Source: CAISIP01 sp039934375 (lineage in GTDB: Bacteria; Pseudomonadota; Gammaproteobacteria; Burkholderiales; Burkholderiaceae_C). From it: a stretch of 16,580 bases of DNA. The stretch spans positions 1 through 16,580 of the forward strand of contig JBDTMH010000082.1 of NCBI GenBank assembly GCA_039934375.1, read 5' to 3'. Below, in pieces: positions 1-8,178 of this stretch. A model generated the notes under the pieces. That model was given only the letters and a program-made list of their open reading frames with translations, made no database searches and was not told the origin of the DNA. The translations under genes were made by a program, and so were the position numbers. Numbering within the stretch: the first letter of the stretch is position 1; every line of letters begins with the position of its first letter.

Positions 1-8
1 AGCACAAC

Positions 9-794
9 ATGCCAATGACAAGCCCATCCACCATCTCCTTCGGCCATGCAGGACGCGTGGTCATCGTGACCGGCGCCGCGCAAGGAATTGGCGAGGCCTG
101 TGCACGCCGATTCGCCGGCGACGGCGCCAAGGTGGTCATCGCCGACCTGGATACGCAACGCGGCCAGGGCCTGGCCCGTGAACTGGGCGCCGATTTCATT
201 CGCTGTGACGTCGGCGACAAGGCCCAGGTCGACGCGCTGGTGGCGCAGACGCTCACCAAACACCAGCGCATCGACATCCTGGTCAACAACGCCGGCATCC
301 TGCGCGCCGCCGACTTCCTGGATGTCAGTGAGGCCGACTTCGACGCGGTCATGCGCGTCAACATCAAGGGCGCATTCCTGATGGGTCAGGCTGTCGCGCG
401 GGTGATGGCGACACAAGGCGGCGGCAACATCGTCAACATGAGTTCGATCAACGCGACGGTGACGATTCCAACGATTGCCAGCTACAACATCAGCAAGGGC
501 GGCATCAACCAGTTGACGCGCGTGATGTCGCTGGCGCTGGCTGACAAGGGCATCCGTGTCAACGCTGTCGCACCCGGCACCATTGCCACCGAGATGGCCA
601 TCAAGGCGGTGCTGGCGACCGAAGATGCACGCAACCGGGTGATGAGCCGCACGCCGATGAAACGCCTGGGCGAACCGTCGGAGATCGCCGACGTCGTGGC
701 CTGGCTGGCCAGCGATGCGGCCAGTTATGTCACGGGTGAAATCGTCGTCGTGGATGGCGGGCGCATGACGCTGAACTACACGGTGGCGGTCTGA
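9..794 (+). CDS. SDR-family NAD(P)-dependent oxidoreductase
   Basis: A 261-residue classical short-chain dehydrogenase/reductase, a cytosolic Rossmann-fold enzyme that oxidises an alcohol or reduces a ketone with NAD(P). Visible motifs are the cofactor loop TGAAQGIG (21-28), an acidic residue after strand 2 (D46, which usually favours NAD over NADP), NNAG (93-96), N118, the catalytic Ser about 146, and Tyr159 and Lys163 in YNISK. The C-terminal DGG (249-251) is also typical. Length is normal for the family. The ATG at 9 was chosen because it precedes the first beta strand by a usual distance. An ATG at 15 is equally possible, and the frame is open to the window edge, so a slightly longer start cannot be excluded. 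The substrate cannot be read from the sequence. Annotation pipelines often call such proteins 3-oxoacyl-ACP reductase or glucose dehydrogenase without proof. The next gene is 109 nt downstream on the same strand. Confidence 0.93.
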   Translation: MPMTSPSTISFGHAGRVVIVTGAAQGIGEACARRFAGDGAKVVIADLDTQRGQGLARELGADFIRCDVGDKAQVDALVAQTLTKHQRIDILVNNAGILRAADFLDVSEADFDAVMRVNIKGAFLMGQAVARVMATQGGGNIVNMSSINATVTIPTIASYNISKGGINQLTRVMSLALADKGIRVNAVAPGTIATEMAIKAVLATEDARNRVMSRTPMKRLGEPSEIADVVAWLASDAASYVTGEIVVVDGGRMTLNYTVAV

Positions 795-834
795 CGCCGG
801 GGCACCGCGGGCTCGGCGAGGGCGGCTGAGATCA

Positions 835-853
835 CGCTGCCATTCTGGCAGCG
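835..853 (+). terminator. Perfect 8-bp hairpin after the SDR gene
   Basis: An inverted repeat CGCTGCCA-TTC-TGGCAGCG lies 40 nt after the SDR stop and 50 nt before the next start. The stem is perfect with a 3-nt loop. No T-run follows on either strand, so it is not a canonical intrinsic terminator. It may attenuate transcription or protect an mRNA end. Confidence 0.35.
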
Positions 854-903
854 CGACAAACCCGGTCACGCTGCTGGCACTCGGCCAGGATCACAATAGG
901 CCG

Positions 904-2079
904 ATGAACCGGCGCATGCCCTTTCCCGCCTTCAATGCCTTGCGCCGCCAACTGGTGCTCGGCGGCCTGGCGCCGGCACTCGGCCTGGCCGCGACGGCGG
1001 GACTGACCGACGGGCTGCCATCCGAGCGGCGCGCGCCGACATTCCCGCGCGACCACGGCAGCCACCCCCTCACGCGCATCGAGTGGTGGTACATCACCGG
1101 GCACACACAGATCGGCTCCGCTGCGACCGCGCAGGTCTACGGCTTTCAGCTGACCTTCTTCCGGACCCGGGTTCAGGCGACCCAGCAGCTGGCCTCCAAA
1201 TTCGCCGCGCGCCAGTTGCTGTTTGCCCATGCCGCGCTGAGCGACGTGACCGCTCGGCGTTTCCGGCACGACCAGCGCATCGCGCGTGAAGGATTTGGCG
1301 TCGCGCAGGCCTCCGAGCGAGACCTGGACGTGCGGCTGCGCGACTGGAGCCTGGTACATCGGAACGGCCGCTACGAGGCCCGGATCAGCGCCGATGGTTT
1401 CGCACTGGAACTGGATTTTTCTCCCACGATGCCGGTGCTGCTGCAAGGAGATCAGGGTTGGTCGCGCAAGGGCCCGCAAGCAACCCAGGCCAGCCACTAT
1501 TACAGCGATCCGCAGCTGGCATTCGAAGGCCATGTTGCGGTGGACGGTCGCGCTGCGGCTGTGTCGGGCGCGGGTGCGCGTGGGGTCGACAGCACGCGGT
1601 TCACCCCGGTCGACGGCGCAGCCTGGCTCGACCATGAATGGAGCGACAGCCTGCTGGATGCGAATGCGGTGGGCTGGGACTGGATCGGCATCAACCTGTT
1701 CGACGGCAGCGCATTGACGGTGTTCCGGATCCGCGACAAAAACGGCCTGACGCTGTGGGATGGCGGCTCGTTTCGCCAGCCCAAACTCAACGACGGCGTG
1801 CGGCCCTATGTATTCAAACTTGGTGAGGCCATGATGCAGGCGACTCGCAACTGGAAGAGTCCGCGCACGCAGGCCAGCTACCCGGTCGAGTGGTCGCTGC
1901 GCACACCGGGCCAAATCTACGTGCTGCGCGCTTTGCTCGACGACCAGGAGCTGGACAGCCGCAACTCGACCGGCGCGATCTACTGGGAGGGCCTGTGCGA
2001 CCTGTTCGACAATCAGCGCCAGCACGTGGGGCGCGGCTATCTGGAGATGACGGGGTACGCCAGACCATTGGTACTGTAG
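904..2079 (+). CDS. Secreted AttH/CrtC-like lipocalin-fold protein (annotated as carotenoid 1,2-hydratase family)
   Basis: A 391-residue protein of the AttH/CrtC (hydroxyneurosporene synthase, Pfam PF07143-like) family, which has two lipocalin-like domains. Diagnostic stretches are IEWWYITGH (59-67), WLDHEWS (241-247), GWDWIGINLFDG (257-268) and the closing GYLEMTGY (378-385). The N-terminus has an Arg pair followed by a hydrophobic run (RRQLVLGG at 14-21, hydrophobic to about 32), resembling a Tat or Sec signal, so the protein is probably periplasmic or membrane-attached. The ATG at 904 gives this whole signal peptide; its ribosome site is weak. True CrtC enzymes hydrate carotenoids. Most bacterial members lie beside an FtsX/LolC-type ABC system and probably handle a lipid or lipid-like ligand. 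Here no such partner and no carotenoid gene is seen, so the hydratase label should not be trusted. An MsbA-like exporter follows 128 nt downstream. Confidence 0.85.
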   Translation: MNRRMPFPAFNALRRQLVLGGLAPALGLAATAGLTDGLPSERRAPTFPRDHGSHPLTRIEWWYITGHTQIGSAATAQVYGFQLTFFRTRVQATQQLASKFAARQLLFAHAALSDVTARRFRHDQRIAREGFGVAQASERDLDVRLRDWSLVHRNGRYEARISADGFALELDFSPTMPVLLQGDQGWSRKGPQATQASHYYSDPQLAFEGHVAVDGRAAAVSGAGARGVDSTRFTPVDGAAWLDHEWSDSLLDANAVGWDWIGINLFDGSALTVFRIRDKNGLTLWDGGSFRQPKLNDGVRPYVFKLGEAMMQATRNWKSPRTQASYPVEWSLRTPGQIYVLRALLDDQELDSRNSTGAIYWEGLCDLFDNQRQHVGRGYLEMTGYARPLVL

Positions 2080-2207
2080 CCGGATGGCCGGGCCTGCCAG
2101 TCAACTGCGGCCATGACCGACAATGGGGCCCACACGCCAGCGGCGGCGGCACCCCCGGGGCCCAGTGCACGACGACTTTTCAAGCAAGTTCCAACACCCC
2201 ATCCTGC

Positions 2208-4010
2208 ATGACGACTGAACGCGCCAAGGCGCCATCCCCACGATCACTGTCCGGCCTGGGCCCGTTTCTTCGCCCCTATCGCGGCCGCATCGCGCTGGCC
2301 GCCGTGTTCCTGGTCATGGCGGCCTTGACCACGCTGGTGTTTCCGATCGCCTTGCGCTTCCTGATCGACGGCGGCCTGATGGGCGGCGCGGCGAAAGCGG
2401 CTGCGAAGGCGACCGATGACGGCGGCCGGGTAATGGCCTTGCGCGAGCATTTCGTCGACCTGTTCGCGGTCGCGGTAGCGCTCGGCCTGTTCTCTGCCGG
2501 ACGCTTTTACATGGTCAGCTGGCTGGGTGAACGCGTCACGGCCGACCTGCGCAACGCGGTCTATGCCCATGTGTTGCGCCAGAGCCCCGAATTCTTCGAG
2601 ACCACCCAGACCGGGGAGGTGCTGAGCCGGCTGACCGTGGACACCACGCTGGTGCAGACCGTCGTGGGGTCGTCGCTGAGCATGGGGCTGCGCAATACCG
2701 TCATGGGCACCGGTGCACTGGCCATGCTGATCTGGACCAATCCTTATGTGATGGTCCAGGTGCTGGGAATGCTGGTCGCGATCGTGGTGCCCAGCATCTG
2801 GTATGGCCGGCGCGTGCGCAAGCTCTCACGGGCCAGCCAGGACCGGGTGGCGGACTCCAGCGCGATAGCCGCCGAAGTGCTCAATGCAATTCCGGTGGTG
2901 CAGAGTTATGTCGCCGAGGACCGCGAGGCGCGCCGGTTCGACCATTCGACGGAAAATGCGTTCAAGGTCGCAGTCCGGCGCTCGCGTGCGCGCTCGGTGC
3001 TGGTGGCTTTCATCATCATCGCCACGTCGGCCGCCTTGTTGTGGGGCCTTTACCAGGGCACAGAGGCCGTCATGGCCGGCCGCATCTCGGCCGGCCACCT
3101 GGGACAGACCGTGGTTTACGTGATCATCCTGGCCAGCGCGTTCGCGGTGCTCGGCGAGATCTATGGTGACCTGCTGCGCGCGGCCGGGGCGACCGAGCGG
3201 CTGATGGAACTGCTCGACAGCCACTCGCCGATCCGCTCCCCGCTGCAGCCGCTGGCCGCACCGCAACGCGGCGCCGGCAGCACCGTGCAGTTCGAACAGG
3301 TTGAATTCCACTACCCCTCGCGCCCGAACCACCCGGCGCTCGGCAACTTCTCGCTGGACATCGCCGCCGGCGAAACCGTCGCGCTGGTCGGCCCCAGCGG
3401 TGCCGGCAAGAGCACGGTGTTCCAGTTGCTGCTGCGGTTTTACGACCCGCAGCAAGGAAGCATCTCGCTCAACGGCGTGCCAACCCGCGACCTGGCACTG
3501 GCGGATCTGCGCCAGCAGATCGGCATCGTGCCGCAGGACGCAGTGATCTTTTCGGCCAACGCGATGGAGAACATCCGTTATGGCAAACCCGCCGCCAGCG
3601 ACGACGAGGTGATGGCCGCTGCGCGTGCCGCCTTCGCCGACGAGTTCATCAACCATCTGCCCGAGGGGTACCAGACCTTCCTGGGTGAACGCGGCGTGCG
3701 CCTGAGTGGTGGCCAGCGCCAGCGCATCGCGATCGCGCGCGCGATGCTGAAGAACCCGCCGCTACTGCTGCTCGACGAGGCCACCAGCGCGCTGGACGCC
3801 GAAAGCGAGCGCATGGTGCAGGCCGCGCTGGAATCGGCCATGCGCGGGCGTACCACGCTGGTGATCGCGCACCGGCTGGCGACCGTGCAAAAAGCGGATC
3901 GCATCATCGTGCTGGAGCAGTCACGCATGGTGGAACAGGGAACACATGCGCAGCTGGTAGCCAAGGGTGGCATCTACGCGCGGCTGGCCGAGTTGCAATT
4001 CGTCGCCTGA
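2208..4010 (+). CDS. MsbA-type ABC exporter half-transporter (fused transmembrane and ATPase domains)
   Basis: A 600-residue ABC half-transporter expected to work as a homodimer in the inner membrane. The N-terminal half carries about six membrane helices (roughly 28-46, 85-105, 160-180, 185-200, 266-284, 300-318) with the type IV exporter pattern, including GEVLSRLTVDT near 136-146. The ATPase half has Walker A GPSGAGKST (395-403), a Q-loop in IGIVPQD, signature LSGGQRQ (499-505), Walker B LLLLDEA (519-525, catalytic E524) and the H-loop His555, so it should be fully active. The start at 2208 was chosen because the first helix follows LGPFLRPYRGRI, as in relatives. The same frame is open back to 1890, but that extension overlaps the upstream gene and looks like an out-of-frame shadow. 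The substrate is unknown; lipid, lipid A or drug export are the family's usual roles. It converges on the DUF1178 gene. Confidence 0.92.
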   Translation: MTTERAKAPSPRSLSGLGPFLRPYRGRIALAAVFLVMAALTTLVFPIALRFLIDGGLMGGAAKAAAKATDDGGRVMALREHFVDLFAVAVALGLFSAGRFYMVSWLGERVTADLRNAVYAHVLRQSPEFFETTQTGEVLSRLTVDTTLVQTVVGSSLSMGLRNTVMGTGALAMLIWTNPYVMVQVLGMLVAIVVPSIWYGRRVRKLSRASQDRVADSSAIAAEVLNAIPVVQSYVAEDREARRFDHSTENAFKVAVRRSRARSVLVAFIIIATSAALLWGLYQGTEAVMAGRISAGHLGQTVVYVIILASAFAVLGEIYGDLLRAAGATERLMELLDSHSPIRSPLQPLAAPQRGAGSTVQFEQVEFHYPSRPNHPALGNFSLDIAAGETVALVGPSGAGKSTVFQLLLRFYDPQQGSISLNGVPTRDLALADLRQQIGIVPQDAVIFSANAMENIRYGKPAASDDEVMAAARAAFADEFINHLPEGYQTFLGERGVRLSGGQRQRIAIARAMLKNPPLLLLDEATSALDAESERMVQAALESAMRGRTTLVIAHRLATVQKADRIIVLEQSRMVEQGTHAQLVAKGGIYARLAELQFVA

Positions 4011-4030
4011 TCCCGCCGGCCGCCACAGCA

Positions 4031-4048
4031 CTGCGGTCCATACCGCGG
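4031..4048. terminator. Hairpin in the convergent intergenic gap
   Basis: A 7-bp stem (CTGCGGT / ACCGCGG, with one G-T pair) with a CCAT loop sits between the stop of the ABC exporter (4010) and the stop of the DUF1178 gene (4076), which face each other. Its position suits a bidirectional terminator, but there is no T-run on either side, so support is limited. Confidence 0.3.
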
Positions 4049-4075
4049 CGCAGCGCGCAAAGGCGGGGCAGAGCC

Positions 4076-4534
4076 CTACTGCAGCGGCCCCTTGAGCAGT
4101 TCAGGCAGCGCCAGTTGCATGACCTCGATGCCTTCGTCAGCCAGGGCCTCGGTCTCGTCCCTGCTGGCCTGTCCGCGGATGCCGCGGTGTTCGGTCTCGC
4201 CATAGTGGATACGTCGTGCTTCTTCGGCAAAGCGCTCGCCGACATCCTCGGTGCTGGCCAGTATGCGCCTGGCCATGCCCAGCCATGCGGCCTGCAAGGC
4301 AGTCTGCACGTCGTTGCCGGCCACAACATCCTGACGCGGCTGCTTGGCTTCGGCAGGTGCGCTGGCATGGCCCAGATTCAGACGCGGAGCACTGAGCTTC
4401 TTGGTGATGCCGTTGTCGCCGCACAGCGGGCAGGTCACCAGCCCACGGGCGAGCTGGCTGGCGTATTCTTCCTCGGACGCGAACCAGCCTTCAAAACTGT
4501 GCGCCTGGGCACATTGAAGATCCAGTACTTTCAT
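4076..4534 (-). CDS. DUF1178 family protein, last gene of the nuo cluster
   Basis: A 152-residue protein matching the DUF1178 family: N-terminal MKVLDLQC, then AHSFEGWF (11-18) and a CPLCG knuckle (35-39), followed by a KKLSAPRLNL stretch. C8 with C35 and C38 could bind zinc, giving a small zinc-ribbon-like N-terminus. The middle (about 55-75) is Ala/Pro/Gln-rich and probably a linker, and the C-terminal half is helical and acidic. No signal peptide or membrane segment is seen, so it is likely cytosolic. Its function is unknown. The start lies 7 nt after the NUDIX stop, so it is translated from the same message as nuoN and the NUDIX gene. It ends 65 nt before the convergent ABC exporter gene. 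The family is common in alpha- and betaproteobacteria. Confidence 0.88.
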   Translation of the reverse strand: MKVLDLQCAQAHSFEGWFASEEEYASQLARGLVTCPLCGDNGITKKLSAPRLNLGHASAPAEAKQPRQDVVAGNDVQTALQAAWLGMARRILASTEDVGERFAEEARRIHYGETEHRGIRGQASRDETEALADEGIEVMQLALPELLKGPLQ

Positions 4535-4541
4535 GGCCCGA

Positions 4542-5174
4542 TTATCCGACAGCGGGCTGCGCCGTGCGGCGATGCCAGTCGAGCAGCCATGCGCCAGACA
4601 CGACGTTCTGCAACCACAAGGCAGCGACCAGGGTCTTGCCGTCGCTCACCTGGCCGTCGCGGCACCACAACAGCAGCTCTTCGGGTGTGGCGGTGATCAC
4701 ATCGAGGAACTCGCCGGGATCGAGCGCGCGCTCGCCGGCCACCAGGCCACGGGCAAACCAGATGTCGATGAATTCGGTGGAGTACGCCACCAGCGGATGC
4801 AACACCCCGGCGTGGGCCCACTCCTGCGCCTGGTAGCCGGTTTCCTCGCGCAGTTCCCGCTGCGCGCACAGCAGCAGGTCTTCGCCGCCGTCGCGTTTAC
4901 CGGCCGGGAACTCGACGATGACCTGGCCCACCGGATAACGGTACTGGCGCTCGAGCACGACGCGCAAGCCTCCCTGCGCATCGGTGAGCAGCGGGACGAT
5001 CATCACGGCGCCTGGGTGCACGACATATTCGCGCGTCGATTGCCCGCCGTCGGGCAGGGCCACCGTGTCGCGCCGCACGCGCAGAAAGTTGCCGGTGAAG
5101 AGTTCCTGACTGTCGACGACCCGCTCGACCAGATGGGCCTCGGCTTGCGCCGATGGCGGCTGTGGCAAGCCCAC
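4542..5174 (-). CDS. NUDIX hydrolase, ADP-ribose pyrophosphatase-like
   Basis: A 210-residue NUDIX hydrolase. The box at residues 92-114 fits G-x5-E-x7-REUxEExGU exactly, with Gly92, Glu98, REL (106-108), REE (109-111, overlapping core) and the final GY, so the metal-binding glutamates are present. Upstream, LERQYRYPVGQVIVEFPAG (74-92) is the segment typical of ADP-ribose/ADP-sugar pyrophosphatases, which split ADP-ribose into AMP and ribose 5-phosphate. The start codon read here is GTG, 6 nt after the nuoN stop. The upstream ribosome site is weak, so translation probably depends on coupling to nuoN. The next gene (DUF1178) follows after 7 nt. The placement behind nuoN suggests co-expression with complex I, where clearing NAD breakdown products would make sense; that role is inference. 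Confidence 0.92.
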   Translation of the reverse strand: MGLPQPPSAQAEAHLVERVVDSQELFTGNFLRVRRDTVALPDGGQSTREYVVHPGAVMIVPLLTDAQGGLRVVLERQYRYPVGQVIVEFPAGKRDGGEDLLLCAQRELREETGYQAQEWAHAGVLHPLVAYSTEFIDIWFARGLVAGERALDPGEFLDVITATPEELLLWCRDGQVSDGKTLVAALWLQNVVSGAWLLDWHRRTAQPAVG

Positions 5175-5180
5175 CGTTGA

Positions 5181-6668
5181 TCAGCCCGCCATCATGCTCG
5201 CGAGCGAACGCGCGCACAAGGCCATCAGGCCGCCGGGCAAGATACCCAGCAACAGCACCAGCGCTCCGTTGCAGGTCAGCATCACGCGTACGTCCATCGG
5301 CGCCACGATGGCAGCCGTCTGCGTGGGCGCATCGAAGTACATCAGCTTGACGACACGCAGATAGTAGAAGGCACCCACCAGGGACATCATGACGGCGAAG
5401 ACGGCCAATGCGACATCGGAGCCCTGCCCCGAGGAGATCAGCGCCTGCAGCACCGCCAACTTGGCATAGAAGCCCACCATCGGCGGGATGCCAGCCAGCG
5501 AGAACATGCTGATGGCCATGACACCGGCATACAGAGGGCTGCGCTGGTTCAGGCCGGCGAAGTCGGCGATATCCTCGCTCTCGAAACCCTTGCGCGACAG
5601 CAACATGACGATACCGAAGGTCACAAGCGTAGTCAGCACGTAGGTGATGACGTAGAACATGGCCGAGCCATACGCATCGGCCGACGAAATGCTGTTGCCG
5701 TTGATGACTCCCGACATCATGCCCAGCAACACGAAGCCCATCTGCGAGATGGTCGAGTACGCCAGCATGCGCTTGATATTGGTCTGCACGATCGCCGCCA
5801 GATTGCCCACCAGCAGTGAACCAACGGCGAGCACCGCCAGCATCTGCTGCCAGTCCAGCGCCAGTGGCAGCATGCCTTCGACCAGCAGACGGATGAAGAT
5901 CGCGAATGCGGCCAGTTTCGGGGCACCGGCAACAAGCAAGGTCACGGCCGTGGGTGCGCCATGGTAGACGTCGGGAATCCACATGTGAAACGGCACCGCG
6001 CCGAGCTTGAACGCCAGCCCGGCGACGACGAACACCAGCCCGAATACCAGCACCTGGTGGTTGATGGCGCCGGTGGCAATGCGCTGGGCCACTTCGTTGA
6101 TGTCGAGCGTTCCGGTGGCGCCGTACATCATGGACAAGCCATACAGCAGGAAGCCCGAAGCCATGGCTCCGAGCACGAAGTATTTCATCGCCGCCTCGGT
6201 CGCCTGCGTGTTGTCGCGGCGCAGGGCCACCAGCGCATAGCTGGACAAGGTCAGCAGTTCCAGGCCCATGTACAGGACCAGAAAGTTGTTGCCGCCGATC
6301 ATGATGAACATGCCCAGCAGACCGAACAACGAAAGCGTGAACAGCTCGCCACCGCGCAACATATCGCGATGACCGGCATAGGGTCGGCCATAGACCAGGG
6401 TTACCAATACCGCCAGCGCGGCGAAGCACTTGAGCCAGTTGCCCATCTGATCGCTGATGATCATCTTGCCAAAACCATACTGGTTCAGTCCGCTGAGCGC
6501 ATATTCAGCCTGCATGACGGCGACCACGGCCAGCGTGATCAGCGTCAAGGCATAGGTCAGCGTGCGCCCCTTGCTCTTGACGCCAAGGTCGACCATGGAA
6601 ATCACACAGGCGAGCGTCAACAGGACGATTTCGGGGTAGACCGTGATCCAGCTGTAGTTGTCAATCAT
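5181..6668 (-). CDS. nuoN: NADH-quinone oxidoreductase subunit N
   Basis: A 495-residue antiporter-like subunit of the complex I membrane arm, one of three (with NuoL and NuoM) that pump protons. It is almost wholly hydrophobic with about 14 membrane helices. Key charged residues stand where expected: Glu137 in MGLELLTLSSYAL (E. coli E133) and Lys221 in GLAFKLGAVPFHMWIPDVY (E. coli K217). A second motif, QTNIKRMLAYSTISQMG, belongs to the broken-helix region. The length is normal for the family. The ATG at 6668 is 13 nt after the nuoM stop. The product is at the distal end of the nuo genes proper, followed by NUDIX and DUF1178 genes. Confidence 0.98.
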   Translation of the reverse strand: MIDNYSWITVYPEIVLLTLACVISMVDLGVKSKGRTLTYALTLITLAVVAVMQAEYALSGLNQYGFGKMIISDQMGNWLKCFAALAVLVTLVYGRPYAGHRDMLRGGELFTLSLFGLLGMFIMIGGNNFLVLYMGLELLTLSSYALVALRRDNTQATEAAMKYFVLGAMASGFLLYGLSMMYGATGTLDINEVAQRIATGAINHQVLVFGLVFVVAGLAFKLGAVPFHMWIPDVYHGAPTAVTLLVAGAPKLAAFAIFIRLLVEGMLPLALDWQQMLAVLAVGSLLVGNLAAIVQTNIKRMLAYSTISQMGFVLLGMMSGVINGNSISSADAYGSAMFYVITYVLTTLVTFGIVMLLSRKGFESEDIADFAGLNQRSPLYAGVMAISMFSLAGIPPMVGFYAKLAVLQALISSGQGSDVALAVFAVMMSLVGAFYYLRVVKLMYFDAPTQTAAIVAPMDVRVMLTCNGALVLLLGILPGGLMALCARSLASMMAG

Positions 6669-6681
6669 GGTTGCGGATCTC

Positions 6682-8157
6682 TCAATTCAACTTCGACATC
6701 GCAACGTGCTTGAGCAATTCGGCGACCGAGCTGTCCATCACGTCGGTAAATAGCTTCGGATAGACACCCATGTACAGCACGGCAATTGCCAGCAGCGCCA
6801 GCATCAGGAACTCGCGGGCGTTGATATCGGCCATGGCCTTGACATGGTCATTGGTCACGGGTCCCAGATAGACGCGCTTGAACATCCACAAGGTGTAGGC
6901 AGCGCCGAGGATCAACGCGACGGCGGCGCCCATGCCGACCCAGAAGTTGGCCTTGACCGCGGCCAGGATAACCATCCATTCGCCGACAAATCCCGCGGTG
7001 CCGGGAAGACCGGAATTGGCCATCGCAAACAGCAGTGCGAACGCGGCAAACTTGGGCATGGTGTTCACGACGCCGCCATAGCTGGCGATTTCGCGCGTGT
7101 GCACCCGCTCGTACAGCACGCCGATGGTCAGGAACATCGCGCCGGAGACAAAACCGTGGGCGATCATCTGCACGATGCCGCCGGCCACGCCCAGATCGGT
7201 GAAGACGAAAAAGCCGAGAGTGACGAAACCCATGTGCGCCACCGACGAATACGCCACCAGCTTTTTCATGTCGGTCTGCACAATCGCGACCAGGCCGACA
7301 TAGATCACGGCAATCAGCGACAAGGCGATCATCAGCCAGGCCCACTCATGCGCAGCATCCGGCGCGATCGGCATCGAGAAGCGCAGGAAACCGTAAGCGC
7401 CGAGCTTGAGCATGATGGCCGCCAGCACCACGGAACCGCCGGTGGGCGCCTCGACGTGCGCATCGGGCAACCAGGTATGCACCGGCCACATCGGGACCTT
7501 GACCGCAAACGCCGCCAGGAAGGCGAAGAAGATGAAACTCTGCGTCCGGCCATCCAGCGGCAACGCGTACCAGGTCATCAGATCGAAACTGCCACCGGAC
7601 TTGGTGTACAGATAGATCAATGCGATCAGCAACAGCAGCGAACCCAGCAGGGTATACAGGAAGAACTTGAATGCGGCATAGATCTTGTTCGGTCCGCCCC
7701 AGATGCCGATGATCAGGTACATCGGAATCAAGGTGGCTTCGAAGAACACGTAGAACAGCAGACCGTCCAGCGCACAGAACACGCCGATCATCAGACCGCT
7801 GAGAATCATGAACGCGCCCATGTACTGGTTCACGCGTTTGGTGATGATCTGCCAGCCGGCAATCACGACAATCAGGTTGATGAAGGCCGTCAGCAACACC
7901 AGCCACAGCGAGATACCATCGATGCCGAGGTGGTAGTTCACGTTGAAGCGCCCGATCCACGGCGCCTTCTCGACGAACTGCATGGCGGCGGTTCCGAGTT
8001 CGAACCTGCCATACAGCGGCAACGTGACCATCAGGCTGACAAATGCCCCGATCAGCGCAATCCAGCGTACGACGGGCGCGTGCTCGTCACCGCTCAACGC
8101 CAACAACACGACACCGAAAACGATGGGCGTCCAGATGGCCAGGCTCAGCAATCCCAT
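6682..8157 (-). CDS. nuoM: NADH-quinone oxidoreductase subunit M
   Basis: A 491-residue antiporter-like subunit of the proton-pumping arm. Conserved features are FEATLIPMYLIIG (139-151) with Glu140 (E. coli E144), Lys220 in AAFAVKVPMWPVHTWLPDAH (E. coli K234) and Lys251 in AAIMLKLGAYGFLRF (E. coli K265), plus QTDMKKLVAYSSVAHMG. About 14 membrane helices are evident and the length is standard. The ATG at 8157 has an AGGAG 10 nt upstream (minus strand 8172-8168), which supports this start. It lies 21 nt after nuoL and 13 nt before nuoN, so it is an internal gene of the operon. Confidence 0.98.
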   Translation of the reverse strand: MGLLSLAIWTPIVFGVVLLALSGDEHAPVVRWIALIGAFVSLMVTLPLYGRFELGTAAMQFVEKAPWIGRFNVNYHLGIDGISLWLVLLTAFINLIVVIAGWQIITKRVNQYMGAFMILSGLMIGVFCALDGLLFYVFFEATLIPMYLIIGIWGGPNKIYAAFKFFLYTLLGSLLLLIALIYLYTKSGGSFDLMTWYALPLDGRTQSFIFFAFLAAFAVKVPMWPVHTWLPDAHVEAPTGGSVVLAAIMLKLGAYGFLRFSMPIAPDAAHEWAWLMIALSLIAVIYVGLVAIVQTDMKKLVAYSSVAHMGFVTLGFFVFTDLGVAGGIVQMIAHGFVSGAMFLTIGVLYERVHTREIASYGGVVNTMPKFAAFALLFAMANSGLPGTAGFVGEWMVILAAVKANFWVGMGAAVALILGAAYTLWMFKRVYLGPVTNDHVKAMADINAREFLMLALLAIAVLYMGVYPKLFTDVMDSSVAELLKHVAMSKLN

Positions 8158-8167
8158 TTTTATTCTT

Positions 8168-8172
8168 CTCCT
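8168..8172 (-). promoter_or_regulatory. Ribosome binding site of nuoM
   Basis: AGGAG on the minus strand, inside the 21-nt nuoL-nuoM gap and 10 nt before the nuoM ATG. It indicates independent ribosome loading at this junction, unlike the overlapped junctions elsewhere in the operon. Confidence 0.65.
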
Positions 8173-8178
8173 GCGCGA

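Noticed and set aside
832..2025. 397-codon minus-strand open frame opposite the AttH-like gene
   Set aside because: A shadow frame with no motif; the plus-strand protein carries clear family signatures over the whole length.
2124..2163. Paired GGGGCCCA direct repeats as a terminator before the ABC exporter
   Set aside because: Only the GGGCCC cores can pair, the loop is long and no T-run follows; probably GC-rich chance.
1890..2207. Longer N-terminus for the ABC exporter (start at 1890)
   Set aside because: The extra 106 residues overlap the AttH-like gene out of frame, are Arg/Gly/Pro-rich, and precede the normal family start at 2208.
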